Shown piece by piece: positions 18,328-27,017 of a stretch of 64,000 nt of DNA (its first letter is position 1; each line of letters opens with the position of its first letter). Source of the DNA: Xylanibacter brevis ATCC 19188 (GTDB taxonomy: Bacteria; Bacteroidota; Bacteroidia; Bacteroidales; Bacteroidaceae); NCBI RefSeq assembly GCF_000621725.1, contig NZ_JHXM01000019.1:1-64000 (forward strand). The letters are read 5' to 3'. Below the pieces are notes generated by a model, which did not search any database, was not told the origin of the DNA, and saw only the letters and a list, made by a program, of their open reading frames with translations. The translations under genes were made by a program, and so were the position numbers.

Positions 18328-19320
18328 TTAGTGTCTAACGACCTTTACAATCTTTCCGTTGCTCTTCATGATGACGATGCCTTTCGTCTTTGTGGCATCG
18401 TTCAGTCGACGACCCATCAGGTCGAACGTCGATGTGCGGCCAGGAGCCGTCTTCACGCCCTGAATGTCGGCACTGATCTCCGTGTTGGTCGTGTCGAAAT
18501 TCTTGGTTCCACCATTATACTTGATGATGCCGTCGGCCTTGATAGCCTTGCCCGTCACGTTCTGGATGCTCAGTGTGCCGCCGTCTAGATAGAAGTTGCC
18601 CGTGTTTTCGTCCTCGTGATCGGTGGTCTCGTTGGTCAGCGGGTCGCTGCTCTGTTCCACCTGGATGCCGTCGTCGCCAGCACCATTGATGCTCACGGTG
18701 CCACTTTCCATCATGAAGTACTCCTTGCAGTGGATGCCGTCTTTCGCAGCCCCCGTCACATTGATGGTGCAGTTCTTAATCTCAAGATACTCCTTGCTGT
18801 AGATGCCGTGACGACTGTTGCCTTTCACGTTCAGTGTGCCCTTGCCCTTGAACTTGGTGTGACCCTTACAGTGGAAACAGCCGTTGTAGTCCTCGTTGGC
18901 ACCATCTGTGAGTGTGTTGGTGGTAGCACTCTTGATGCTCACCTCCACGCGCTTGCCGTCCATCAGCATGATTGCTGCCCCGTTGGGGTTGGTCAGCGTC
19001 ACACCGTTCAGGTTGACCGTCGCCTTATAGCTGCCTTCCATGTAGAAGCTGCCATTGGTAGAAGAGCCAGAGAGCACATAGATGATCTCACCGTCGGTAT
19101 TGCTGCTGGTGGGATTCACGCCTGCAAAGTTCTCGCTCTGAATCAGTTTCACGTGCGATGAGGTGCCACTCTGCAGAGTCACGTAGCTGCTGATGTTCTC
19201 GGCGATGTTGACGGTGGCTGTTGTGCCGTTGAAGATGATCTCCACGGTGTTGTTGCTCACGGCAAACGATGCTGTTGTGCTCAGCAGCAATGCTAGTGTT
19301 GACAGTATTGTTCTTTTCAT
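18328..19320 (-). CDS. Exported beta-helix carbohydrate-binding protein (Cthe_2159/DUF4353-like)
   Basis: This 330-residue protein has a signal peptide (LSTLALLLSTTASFA). Short repeated beta-strand turns run through the middle (GCFHCKGHTKFKGKGTLNVKG, GIYSKEYLEIKNCTINVTG, GIHCKEYFMMESGTVSING), the pattern of Cthe_2159-type polygalacturonate-binding right-handed beta-helices. The last 35 residues (TFDLMGRRLND, then KGIVIMKSNGKIVKVVRH) look like the short sorting tail of Prevotella type IX secretion substrates. It lies 15 bases downstream of the coiled-coil lipoprotein gene and is probably co-transcribed with it. Confidence 0.75.
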   Translation of the reverse strand: MKRTILSTLALLLSTTASFAVSNNTVEIIFNGTTATVNIAENISSYVTLQSGTSSHVKLIQSENFAGVNPTSSNTDGEIIYVLSGSSTNGSFYMEGSYKATVNLNGVTLTNPNGAAIMLMDGKRVEVSIKSATTNTLTDGANEDYNGCFHCKGHTKFKGKGTLNVKGNSRHGIYSKEYLEIKNCTINVTGAAKDGIHCKEYFMMESGTVSINGAGDDGIQVEQSSDPLTNETTDHEDENTGNFYLDGGTLSIQNVTGKAIKADGIIKYNGGTKNFDTTNTEISADIQGVKTAPGRTSTFDLMGRRLNDATKTKGIVIMKSNGKIVKVVRH

Positions 19321-19335
19321 GTCTTCTCGTCGTGT

Positions 19336-19959
19336 TTATTTCAGTCCAGCCTCTTTCAGCAGTTTCTCGGCAGCTTTGTTCACCTCCTGGTTAGCCTTCT
19401 TTGCAGCTTTGTTCACCTCCTCGTTGGCCTTCTGCTTAGCTTCGTTCACCTTCTTGTTGGCTTCCGCTTTCTGCTCCTCGGCCTTTTTGTTGGCTTCGTT
19501 CACGATCTCGTTGGCCTTGTTCTGCACGGCTTCTTCGGCAGCGCTTTTCACGCTCTCGGCGGTTGCTTCAGCATTGTCCACCACCGATTGTCCGGCAGTG
19601 ACTGCATTCAACACAGCCTCTGCAGGTGCGTTCACCAGAGTGTTCACCAGTGACAAAGCCTCTTCGTCGCCAGCCACCAGGGCATTGATCTTCTCAGTAT
19701 TATCTTTTAGGTACGCCTGCACCTTATTAATATATTCCTTAGCAGCTTCCGGGTCTTCGGCAGCCAGCGTGTTGATCTCTTCCTGCACAGCTTCCAGCGA
19801 GGCCTTGACGGCAGCAGTGTCTTCGTTTCCTACCTCGTTGAGCAGTTCGTCAACCACTGTAGCTGTTGCTTCTTCTTGCACTTCCGTTTTCTTGTTGTTG
19901 TCACATGAAGCGAAACCAACGGCCAGCGCCATTATGACCATTACAAAATACTTTTTCAT
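19336..19959 (-). CDS. Alanine/lysine/glutamate-rich coiled-coil lipoprotein
   Basis: This 207-residue protein has a lipobox (GFASC, lipidated Cys19) and then an almost entirely helical, charged sequence. From about residue 135 it is a string of near-repeats of the type NEANKKAEEQKAEANKK and VNEAKQKANEEVNKAAKK, without proline or aromatic residues. Such patterns form long amphipathic or coiled-coil helices, as in apolipoprotein-like or LEA-like proteins. I chose ATG at 19959 because it opens on the lipoprotein signal; an upstream ATG at 20004 would add 15 residues and sits on the promoter. Confidence 0.72.
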   Translation of the reverse strand: MKKYFVMVIMALAVGFASCDNNKKTEVQEEATATVVDELLNEVGNEDTAAVKASLEAVQEEINTLAAEDPEAAKEYINKVQAYLKDNTEKINALVAGDEEALSLVNTLVNAPAEAVLNAVTAGQSVVDNAEATAESVKSAAEEAVQNKANEIVNEANKKAEEQKAEANKKVNEAKQKANEEVNKAAKKANQEVNKAAEKLLKEAGLK

Positions 19960-20001
19960 TGTTTTTGAGTTTTGGTTATTAATTATAAGCCTTAATTGGC
20001 G

Positions 20002-20009
20002 CAAAATTA
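20002..20009 (-). promoter_or_regulatory. -7 box for the lipoprotein/beta-helix operon
   Basis: On the minus strand this reads TAATTTTG, 43 bases ahead of the lipoprotein start. Confidence 0.55.
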
Positions 20010-20073
20010 CATATTATTATTTGAATGCGCAAAAAAAATGCATAAATCCTTTGGTAATATCTAATTTAATTGT

Positions 20074-20081
20074 TATTTTTG
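20074..20081 (+). promoter_or_regulatory. -7 box ahead of the ROK kinase gene
   Basis: TATTTTTG, matching TAnnTTTG, 28 bases ahead of the start at 20109. Confidence 0.65.
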
Positions 20082-20108
20082 CCCTGTCAATAACTACGAT
20101 AATTAACG

Positions 20109-21092
20109 ATGACACAAGATTCAATAAAAACCAGAGTTGTTGGTGTAGACATTAGCATAGACAAGACCGTCTTTGCCATTGTTGACGTGCGAGGCAATAT
20201 CATAGCCCGCGATGGTTTTCCGACCAAAACCTATCCTAATGTTAACGAGTATGTTACTTATCTGAGTAACTGTATCATCGAATTGGTAGAGAGCAACGGT
20301 GGCTACGAAAGTATCCGTTCTGTTGGTGTCAGTTCGCCCAGTGGAAACTTCCTGACGGGATGTATTGAGAATCCGCCCAACCTCGAGTGGAAGGGTCAGA
20401 TTCCGATGGCAGCCATGCTGCGCGACCGTCTGGGCCTGGCAGTGGCTCTCGGCAATGATGTTCATGCTCGTGCATTGGGTGAGTACGTCTATGGCAGTGC
20501 TCACGGTTTAAGTGATTTCTTGGTTGTCAACCTGGGCCACGGCGTGGGCAGTTGCATCACGCTGAAAGGCAAGCCCTATCTGGGCATCGAAGGCTTTGCT
20601 GGCGAGGTAGGCCACTCTTGTGTCGTTGATGGCGGGCGCCTTTGCGGTTGCGGCAATCGAGGATGTCTTGAAGCCTATGCAGGTGCAAAGGGTATTGTCC
20701 AGACGGCCAGGGAGCTGTTGGAAGAAGACAAGCGTCCTTCATTGATGCGCGACAAGATTGACGAGCTGGATCCCAAGTTGATTTTCGATTTCTGTGAGCA
20801 GGGCGACGAGCTTTCTATCGAGGTCTATCGTCGCACAGGCCACCTGTTGGGTATCAGTTTGGCCAACTATGCCACCGTGCTCAATCCCGAAGCCATCATC
20901 CTTTGTGGTGGTGTGGCTCATGCCGGTAAATGGTTGCTCGAGCCCACCGATCAGTCTTTCGAAGAACATGTCTTCCATAACATGAGTGGAAAGGTGAAGA
21001 TACTTCTCTCAAATCTTAACGAAAACGACCGTGACTTGCTGGGTGCCAGCGCATTAGCATGGAACGTTAAGGAGTATTCTCTGTTTAAGTAA
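20109..21092 (+). CDS. ROK-family sugar kinase (probable glucokinase)
   Basis: This 327-residue protein has an N-terminal phosphate-binding segment (VGVDISIDKTVFAIVD), the sugar-site segment EVGHSCV and the ROK zinc/signature cluster CGCGNRGCLEAYAG at about residues 178-191. ROK kinases phosphorylate glucose or related sugars with ATP. No helix-turn-helix domain is present, so it is an enzyme rather than a ROK repressor. The hotdog thioesterase gene begins 5 bases after its stop, suggesting one operon with menF and menD. Confidence 0.88.
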   Translation: MTQDSIKTRVVGVDISIDKTVFAIVDVRGNIIARDGFPTKTYPNVNEYVTYLSNCIIELVESNGGYESIRSVGVSSPSGNFLTGCIENPPNLEWKGQIPMAAMLRDRLGLAVALGNDVHARALGEYVYGSAHGLSDFLVVNLGHGVGSCITLKGKPYLGIEGFAGEVGHSCVVDGGRLCGCGNRGCLEAYAGAKGIVQTARELLEEDKRPSLMRDKIDELDPKLIFDFCEQGDELSIEVYRRTGHLLGISLANYATVLNPEAIILCGGVAHAGKWLLEPTDQSFEEHVFHNMSGKVKILLSNLNENDRDLLGASALAWNVKEYSLFK

Positions 21093-21097
21093 ATTCA

Positions 21098-21508
21098 ATG
21101 AACGTTGACAAGATTAATCAGATAATCAGTTCAAAACCCAATTTAAGTACCGCCCTCGGGATGGAGTTCTTCTCCACACCCGAGGACGATACGTGTATGG
21201 CCCGTATGAAAGTTGACGAGCGCAACCGCCAGCCCTTTGGCTTCCTCAGTGGTGGCGCTTCGCTGGCTCTGGCCGAGAATGTAGCCGGTGTGGCTTCGTC
21301 GTCGCTATGTCCCGGTTGTGCCTGTGTGGGCATCGAGGTCAGCGGCAGCCATGTCAAGGCTGTTGCCGAGGGCGACACTGTCACAGCCTATGCCCGCCTG
21401 TTGCATCGTGGCAGCACGCTCCATGTGTGGAATGTTGATATCAAGGATACGGCTGGTGACCTTATCTCGAATGTTCGTGTCACCAACTATGTGATAAAGA
21501 GCAAATGA
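21098..21508 (+). CDS. Hotdog-fold thioesterase, PaaI/MenI type
   Basis: This 136-residue single hotdog protein has the PaaI-type segment NRQPFGFLSGGASLALAENVAG, where the conserved catalytic position of MenI-like thioesterases lies in the helix, and CVGIEVSGSHVKAVAEGDTV. It overlaps menF by 4 bases (ATGA). Its place at the head of the men genes suggests it hydrolyses 1,4-dihydroxy-2-naphthoyl-CoA in menaquinone synthesis, which is inference from context. Confidence 0.82.
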   Translation: MNVDKINQIISSKPNLSTALGMEFFSTPEDDTCMARMKVDERNRQPFGFLSGGASLALAENVAGVASSSLCPGCACVGIEVSGSHVKAVAEGDTVTAYARLLHRGSTLHVWNVDIKDTAGDLISNVRVTNYVIKSK

Positions 21509-22602
21509 CAGCATTCGCACTCTACAGACTGCCCCACCAGCAGGAGGTTACCTTGGTGGAGCAGACCGCCGGACTTCCAACGGAGATTACCTCATTGCAG
21601 GACTTGAACGGGCGCCAGGGATTTGTGTTGGCACCCTTTCAGGCCACCGCTGATTGTCCCGTGCTGCTTATCCGTCCCGATCGTGTGCAGACCTTCCGCA
21701 ACTATGCCCTTGGAATAGTGCCCCTTTTCGCCGAGAAAAGGGCCGCTTTTCTACCCGTAAAGTGCCCCCATTCACCCCGAAAAGTGGCCTCATCCCAAAG
21801 CGAGCGTGCCGACTATGCCTCCGACTTTGCCAGCTTCCATCAGCAACTGCTCGACGGACGCTTCCGCAAGATTGTGCTCAGCCGGTGTGCTGAACAGTCG
21901 TTCATCGACGATGCCGACCCGCTACAGCTGTTTGCTCGCGCCTGCGAGTACTACCCACGCCTGTTTATCTCGCTGGTCTATACGCCCCAAAGTGGCTATT
22001 GGCTCACGGCAACCCCCGAGGTGTTGCTCGAGGGCGAGGCCGACCGATGGCACACCATGGCGCTGGCTGGCACCATGAAACTGGAGGGCGACGACCTGAA
22101 CGGCGAAGGCGAGCGCGTACAGTGGTCCGACAAGAACATACAGGAACAGCGCTATGTGGCCAGTTATATCATGGACTGCCTGAGTCATCAGGCCACCGAT
22201 ATCCGCGAGGAGGGACCTCGAACCGTGCGTGCTGCCAACCTGGTTCACCTGCGCAGCGACTTCACCTTCACCCTTCTCGACCGTGACTGTGTGGGCAACC
22301 TGATCAGTCAGCTGCACCCCACACCTGCCGTCTGCGGACTCCCCAAGGCCGAGACCTATCGTTTCATCCAGACACATGAGCATACCCCCCGCCGCTACTA
22401 CAGCGGCTTCATGGGTCCGCTGAACCTGCAGTCGTCCACCCATCTCTACGTCACGCTGCGCTGCATGCAGATTGCCGAAGGCCAGTATCGACTCTATGCC
22501 GGCGGCGGACTGCTGAAAGACAGCGTGGAAGAACAGGAATGGCTGGAGACCGAGGCCAAACTCGAAACAATGAGACAATGTATTGCAACAAAGAAAATGT
22601 AA
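21505..22602 (+). CDS. menF: Isochorismate synthase
   Basis: This 365-residue chorismate-binding enzyme has the C-terminal catalytic core with FRKIVLSRC, TPEVLLEG, LAGTMKLEG, HPTPAVCGLPK and YYSGFMGP. The N-terminal half is shorter than in E. coli MenF, which is common in this phylum. It converts chorismate to isochorismate, the entry to menaquinone synthesis. Position between the thioesterase and menD supports this over anthranilate or salicylate enzymes. It overlaps the menD start by 25 bases. Confidence 0.9.
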   Translation: MTAFALYRLPHQQEVTLVEQTAGLPTEITSLQDLNGRQGFVLAPFQATADCPVLLIRPDRVQTFRNYALGIVPLFAEKRAAFLPVKCPHSPRKVASSQSERADYASDFASFHQQLLDGRFRKIVLSRCAEQSFIDDADPLQLFARACEYYPRLFISLVYTPQSGYWLTATPEVLLEGEADRWHTMALAGTMKLEGDDLNGEGERVQWSDKNIQEQRYVASYIMDCLSHQATDIREEGPRTVRAANLVHLRSDFTFTLLDRDCVGNLISQLHPTPAVCGLPKAETYRFIQTHEHTPRRYYSGFMGPLNLQSSTHLYVTLRCMQIAEGQYRLYAGGGLLKDSVEEQEWLETEAKLETMRQCIATKKM

Positions 22603-24089
22603 ATATCCTCACGGCATTGCTCGTGAAGCACGGCATTCGCCATGCGGTGGTGTGTCCCGGCAGTCGCAATGCGGCCATCGTGCACAACCTCAACGAATGT
22701 CCCGATATTCAGTGCTATCCCGTCACCGACGAACGTTCGGCTGGTTTCTATGCCCTAGGTATGACCCAGGCACTGCAGCAACCTGTGGTGGTCTGCGTGA
22801 CCAGTGGCACGGCACTGCTCAACCTAGCACCTGCCGTGGCAGAGGCTTTCTATCAGCATCGCCCCGTGGTGGTCATCTCGGCCGACCGTCCTCAGCAGTG
22901 GATCGACCAGCTCGATGGTCAGACGCTGCCACAGCCCGACGCCCTCGGGCGCTTTGTCAAGAAGGCCGTGACGCTGGTGGAACCCCGCGACGAAGAAGAG
23001 CACTGGTACTGCAACCGCCTGATCAACGAGGCCCTGATGGAGAAGCGGGGGCCTGTACATATCAATGTGCCCATCTCCGAGCCCTTGTTTAGTTTCACCA
23101 CACCGTCGCTTCCCGACGAACGCAAGATTGATTTCACCCCTGCCGAAGCCAGCAATATCACCCTGACGCACGTCTGCCGCATGTTTCTGCAGGCCCAGCG
23201 CCCCATGCTGATAGCCGGTCAGCCCATGAACCCGCTGCTGGAAGAGGCTGTGCTGCGGGTGAAAGACGACGAGGCCTATGTGCCCGATTTCGTGCTTTAC
23301 ACCGGTGGATCTATTGTCAGTAAGCACGTGAAGCGCTTCTTGCGCCGGGCCAAGGAAACCTGGGCTGTCAACCTCACGGGCGAGGTGAACGACACCTTCA
23401 TGAATCTGACCCACGTCGTTCAGGGCGACCCAGAGGTCGTAGCCGACCTTATACGCTTCAATCTGGAAGAGATGCCCCATCCCTTTGTGCAGAAGTGGGA
23501 GGCCCTGTTGGCCGATGTCCGGCAGCAGAAAGAAGCCGAGGTGTTGCCCTATTCGCAGGCCGCCGTGGTGAAATATTTCGAGCAGCAGTGCTCAGTGGTG
23601 CAGACAGCAGCAGGCTCTCAGCCCACGGTACAGTATGCCAACAGCATGGCCATTCGTCTGGCTAACATCTATTCCCACTCAAAGGTCTTTTGTAATCGCG
23701 GCGTCAACGGTATCGAAGGGTCGCTATCCACAGCTGCCGGCTTCTCGTGCGTCACCGATGATCGCGTCTTCTGCGTCATTGGTGACCTCAGTTTCTTCTA
23801 CGACCAGAATGCCTTGTGGAACCAGAATCTCAAGGGCAACTTCCGCATCCTGCTGCTGAACAACGGCAAGGGCGTCATCTTCGACAACCTGCCTGGGCTC
23901 GACCAGAGCCCTGCCCGCGACCGTTTTGTAGCAGCCCAGCACCACACCTCGGCTGAAGGCATCTGTCGTCAGAACCATGTTGCCTATCGTCAAGCCAGCA
24001 CAATGGAAGACATGAAAAAAGGCATCGACTGGTTGGTCAGTGCCGATAGTCAATGCCCTATGCTGTTAGAAGTGATGCTGTCTCAGTAG
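22578..24089 (+). CDS. menD: SEPHCHC synthase (2-succinyl-5-enolpyruvyl-6-hydroxy-3-cyclohexene-1-carboxylate synthase)
   Basis: This 503-residue thiamine-diphosphate enzyme shows VCPGSRNAAI near the N-terminus, DERSAGFYALG with the conserved catalytic Glu region, VTSGTALLNLAPAVAEA, and the cofactor-binding segment GDLSFFYDQNALWN around residue 401. It joins isochorismate and 2-oxoglutarate. I start at the ATG at 22578; an in-frame upstream ATG at 22539 lies deeper in menF and adds a non-conserved leader. It is somewhat shorter than typical MenD. Confidence 0.92.
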   Translation: MYCNKENVNILTALLVKHGIRHAVVCPGSRNAAIVHNLNECPDIQCYPVTDERSAGFYALGMTQALQQPVVVCVTSGTALLNLAPAVAEAFYQHRPVVVISADRPQQWIDQLDGQTLPQPDALGRFVKKAVTLVEPRDEEEHWYCNRLINEALMEKRGPVHINVPISEPLFSFTTPSLPDERKIDFTPAEASNITLTHVCRMFLQAQRPMLIAGQPMNPLLEEAVLRVKDDEAYVPDFVLYTGGSIVSKHVKRFLRRAKETWAVNLTGEVNDTFMNLTHVVQGDPEVVADLIRFNLEEMPHPFVQKWEALLADVRQQKEAEVLPYSQAAVVKYFEQQCSVVQTAAGSQPTVQYANSMAIRLANIYSHSKVFCNRGVNGIEGSLSTAAGFSCVTDDRVFCVIGDLSFFYDQNALWNQNLKGNFRILLLNNGKGVIFDNLPGLDQSPARDRFVAAQHHTSAEGICRQNHVAYRQASTMEDMKKGIDWLVSADSQCPMLLEVMLSQ

Positions 24090-24119
24090 CTTTTTCATGG
24101 GGTGTACATACCGTGTCCA

Positions 24120-24166
24120 TAGTTTGAGAATGGCTTCCCTCCTTCGGAGGGGCTGGGGGAGGCTTC
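24120..24166. repeat. C/G-rich intergenic repeat fragment
   Basis: The interval between convergent menD and the nucleoside kinase gene holds CCCTCC-TTC-GGAGGG (24138-24152) followed by GCTGGGGGAGG. It resembles the C/G-rich repeats at 26915-26950 and 56604-56846. The hairpin could also stop transcription from both sides. Confidence 0.55.
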
Positions 24167-25851
24167 TATCGCACATATTTAAAGCTCGAGCCACCTACGA
24201 ACTCTCGCATGATTGACGTAGGTGGTATTTCTTTGTCGCTGATGGGCAGGAACAAATGTATGAACTTCATCAGTCGGTGTGCCTCGGCATATTCCGGACA
24301 GTTTCTGGGCACCGAAGCCAATATGATTTCCGCGTGGGTGCGCAGCACGGCAAACTCAATGTTGAGTGCCGAGTTGAACATCACGTCGGCCGTCTCCTGA
24401 TAGGGGAATATCCATTTATCTTCCGCTTCGCACACGTTTTTCCACTGCGCAATGGTCTCACGCGCCGTGAAAGCCCCCTTGTTATAGTCGCGAATGATGC
24501 GGCGCAGCAGTCGGTTGTCTTGCGTTGGAATCCAGTTGTGGTCGTCCAACGAGATGCTCGTCAGCGCCGAGATGTAAATCTTGAACTTAGCCGAGTCGTC
24601 GATGCTCTTGGTCAGCTGTGGGTTCAGGGCGTGAATGCCCTCAATAATCAGCACCGTGTCGTTAGACAGTTTCAGTTTCTTGCCATTCCATTCGCGCATG
24701 CCCGTCACGAAGTTGTATTCCGGCACCTCTACGCGTTCACCCTTCATCAGCCTTATCAGGTGGTCTTCCAGCATTCGATAGTCCACGGTTTCGATATTGT
24801 CAAAGTCATAGTCGCCGTTTGGAAGCTTAGGCGTGTCCAGACGGTTTACGAAGTAATCGTCGGTCGAAACCGAGATAGGACGCAGTCCGCAGGCCTGCAG
24901 CTGGATGCTCAGTCGCTTGCAGAACGTGGTCTTTCCCGAGCTCGACGGTCCCGTGATGAGCACCAGTCTGACGGGCTTCTCCTCGCGGTGGAAGCGACGT
25001 TCAATCTCTTCGGCTATCTGCACAATCTTCTTCTCTTGCAGTGCTTCCGACACCTGTATCAGGTCCGATGCATGTCCCTTCAGTATAGCCTTGTTCACAT
25101 CGCCCGCATTCGACAGTCGCATGATGATGTCCCAGCGCGTCTTCTCGGCAAACATGCTGTAGGTCTTGGGCATATCCACATATTCTGCCACCTTGCTGGG
25201 GTCGTTCCAGTCGGGCACGCGCAGCAGCATGCCGTCCTCGTAGCTTTGCAGGTCCCACACCTTCAGATAGCTGGCCGACGGCACCAGCGGCCCGTAGTAG
25301 TAGTCGGGTGTGTCGCCCAGTGTATAGTAGTCGCTGTATAGCTGTCCGCTGGTTTCCAGCAGTTTCACCTTGTCGCTGAAACCACGTTCCGAGAACACGC
25401 GTACAGCCTCTTCTATCGTTGCTTCGTTGCGGCGGAAGGGCATGTCGAGGCCCACAATCTCCTGCATTCGCTTTTTAATGTTCGCCACGTCCTCTTCGGT
25501 CAGTGGCTCGCTGGTGCGCTTCTTGAAGTTGCAGTAGAAGCCACGCGAGATGGCATGCTCTATGAAGAGCTTTGACCCGGGAAACAAGTCCTGGGTGGCC
25601 TTGTAGAGCAGGAAGCACAGCGAGCGCACATATACGCGGTGGCCCGATCCGGCGCGCGCATCCAGAAACTCTACGTCACGGTTTTGATACAGGCGGAACT
25701 TCAGTCCTTGCGAGGCATTGTTCACCTTGGCCGAAACCACGGGGTAGGGCAGTTTGATGTCGTCGGCAAACTCCTGATAGACGTCGAGCAGCGAGGTCCC
25801 CTCGGGGAAGCTCTTGGTCACATTGTTGTTTTTACAGCGAATTTGAAGCAT
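24166..25851 (-). CDS. Nucleoside kinase: TGS and ThrRS-like domains fused to a uridine kinase domain
   Basis: This 561-residue protein has an N-terminal TGS-like domain (residues about 1-60, FPEGTSLLDVYQEF), then a threonyl-tRNA-synthetase-like second domain (FIEHAISRGFYCNFKK), and a C-terminal P-loop kinase domain of the uridine kinase/phosphoribulokinase type with GPSSSGKT at residues 301-308 and a DDYFVN segment. This fusion is known in Bacteroidota and Firmicutes and is annotated as a nucleoside kinase; the tRNA-synthetase-like part has no aminoacylation core. A minus-strand promoter box lies 27 bases upstream. Confidence 0.88.
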   Translation of the reverse strand: MLQIRCKNNNVTKSFPEGTSLLDVYQEFADDIKLPYPVVSAKVNNASQGLKFRLYQNRDVEFLDARAGSGHRVYVRSLCFLLYKATQDLFPGSKLFIEHAISRGFYCNFKKRTSEPLTEEDVANIKKRMQEIVGLDMPFRRNEATIEEAVRVFSERGFSDKVKLLETSGQLYSDYYTLGDTPDYYYGPLVPSASYLKVWDLQSYEDGMLLRVPDWNDPSKVAEYVDMPKTYSMFAEKTRWDIIMRLSNAGDVNKAILKGHASDLIQVSEALQEKKIVQIAEEIERRFHREEKPVRLVLITGPSSSGKTTFCKRLSIQLQACGLRPISVSTDDYFVNRLDTPKLPNGDYDFDNIETVDYRMLEDHLIRLMKGERVEVPEYNFVTGMREWNGKKLKLSNDTVLIIEGIHALNPQLTKSIDDSAKFKIYISALTSISLDDHNWIPTQDNRLLRRIIRDYNKGAFTARETIAQWKNVCEAEDKWIFPYQETADVMFNSALNIEFAVLRTHAEIILASVPRNCPEYAEAHRLMKFIHLFLPISDKEIPPTSIMREFVGGSSFKYVR

Positions 25852-25877
25852 AAGGATAACCGGTTATTGTATTAGTG

Positions 25878-25885
25878 CAAAGGTA
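25878..25885 (-). promoter_or_regulatory. -7 box ahead of the nucleoside kinase gene
   Basis: On the minus strand this reads TACCTTTG, a close match to TAnnTTTG, 27 bases upstream of the start. Confidence 0.75.
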
Positions 25886-26062
25886 CGAATAAGCGAGGAC
25901 AATGCAAAATAAAAATGCTTTTTTTTGTTTTTATTGTCGAGCGCAAGTACCTTCGGCTGCAAGCCAAAGTTACAGTTTTTATTCTATTTAGCCACAAAAC
26001 TTCTACTTTTATTTCGTAGTTTTAACGTTTTCGACTTGCCATAGCTATACTCTTGCATCCAG

Positions 26063-26141
26063 TGTAGAGTCTAGAACACGCCTTTCTAGACTCTAGAATG
26101 CCTCCGTCTAGACTCTAGAATGCCTCCGTCTAGACTCTAGA
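26063..26141. repeat. Palindrome array A: four units on a 22-bp period
   Basis: Units begin at 26063, 26085, 26107 and 26129, exactly 22 bases apart. Units 2-4 share the 13-base odd palindrome TCTAGACTCTAGA; units 2 and 3 are identical over all 22 bases with spacer ATGCCTCCG. Unit 1 is degenerate and carries the central base inverted (TAGAGTCTAGA). The array lies between the divergent nucleoside kinase and small membrane protein genes. Confidence 0.9.
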
Positions 26142-26171
26142 TCGTAACCAAAAGCGTTAGTATTGCATGTC

Positions 26172-26229
26172 AAAAGTGGCACTTTTGCATGATAATAGTG
26201 CCACTTTTGCGTTGCAATAGTGCCACTAT
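26172..26229. repeat. Cluster of three AGTGSCACT palindromes beside array A
   Basis: Three near-palindromes follow the array: AAAAGTGGCACTTTT at 26172-26186, AATAGTGCCACTTTT at 26194-26208 and AATAGTGCCACTAT at 26216-26229. The last two also form a hairpin around CTTTTGC-GTT-GCAATAG. Closely similar motifs flank array B at 62 kb. Confidence 0.85.
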
Positions 26230-26286
26230 CACGATGCCGTGTCGTTAAATTTCCTGCTTTCTTTTGTCAGTTTCAGTTTTTAGTAT

Positions 26287-26294
26287 TATCTTTG
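26287..26294 (+). promoter_or_regulatory. -7 box ahead of the small membrane protein gene
   Basis: TATCTTTG, 29 bases ahead of the start at 26323. The palindrome cluster ends about 58 bases upstream of it. Confidence 0.7.
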
Positions 26295-26322
26295 TCGCAC
26301 CAATCGTAAAACTATAATCATT

Positions 26323-26832
26323 ATGAAAGAAATCCGTATCTATCACTCTTTGTGGCGAATGCTCTTGATGATGACAGGATGTGTAACCTTTGTTTATGTT
26401 GCAATACTGATGTGTGGTGATGATCGCATCCCGCGTATGATTTGCGGTGTGCTCACTGTTTTGTTTTTCGGCTTTGGCTTCTTTGTCATTTCTTATATGC
26501 TCATCATGGAGCGCCTGATGGGTAGTCCCTATATTTCGGTGACGGACCAGCAGGTCATCGTCAGGGGTGTCCGCCCTTTTGTGGTTCATTTCTGCGATGT
26601 TGAGGCTTTTCAATTGATTAAGATGAACTCTCAGACGTTCATATCCATACACTTTAAACCCAACGTGGAACTGGCCAAAATAGAGGAAGGCAATTTCTTC
26701 TTGCGCCTGCTTCGCCGGTTCAACAACAAACTGACGGGCGCCCAGGAGCATATCTCCACCACGGGCCTCGGCATGAAGCCTCAAGAACTGCTCAACATAC
26801 TGAATGAGCGACTGCGGAATTCCGCGCGTTGA
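26323..26832 (+). CDS. Small membrane protein with C-terminal PH-like region (STM3941-like)
   Basis: This 169-residue protein has two N-terminal hydrophobic segments (residues about 13-35 and 43-65) and a soluble C-terminal part with alternating strands (YISVTDQQVIVRGVRPFVVHFCDVEAFQLIK) like the bacterial PH-type domain of STM3941 and YcxB proteins. The function of these families is not known. It has its own promoter and precedes the restriction island. Confidence 0.6.
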   Translation: MKEIRIYHSLWRMLLMMTGCVTFVYVAILMCGDDRIPRMICGVLTVLFFGFGFFVISYMLIMERLMGSPYISVTDQQVIVRGVRPFVVHFCDVEAFQLIKMNSQTFISIHFKPNVELAKIEEGNFFLRLLRRFNNKLTGAQEHISTTGLGMKPQELLNILNERLRNSAR

Positions 26833-26914
26833 CACAAAAAAATGTAATCATCCTCGTGAATTATATCGCGACTACACATTTTGTGTTACACCTCAATCCC
26901 CTTTTTCTATTTAT

Positions 26915-26950
26915 TCCTCCCCATCACAGGGGGAGGCTAGGAGGGGGTCT
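26915..26950. repeat. C/G-rich intergenic repeat fragment
   Basis: CCTCCCC at 26917-26923 and the GGGGGAGG at 26930-26937 form a short inverted repeat, followed by CTAGGAGGGGGTC. It resembles the repeats at 24120-24166 and 56604-56846. Confidence 0.55.
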
Positions 26951-26980
26951 CGTTTTTCCACAAAATAAATACCAATTTGT

Positions 26981-27011
26981 TTTGTATTGTTCTTGTTTCT
27001 TTGTACCTTTG
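26981..27011 (+). promoter_or_regulatory. Promoter for the hsd leader
   Basis: TTTG at 26981-26984 and TACCTTTG at 27004-27011 are spaced 19 bases apart, matching the Bacteroidota -33/-7 promoter. Transcription from here would give a leader of roughly 340 bases before hsdM. Confidence 0.75.
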
Positions 27012-27017
27012 TCGCAA

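Noticed and set aside
24256..25341. 361-codon open frame on the plus strand
   Set aside because: It is antisense to the nucleoside kinase gene and has a composition typical of a shadow frame.
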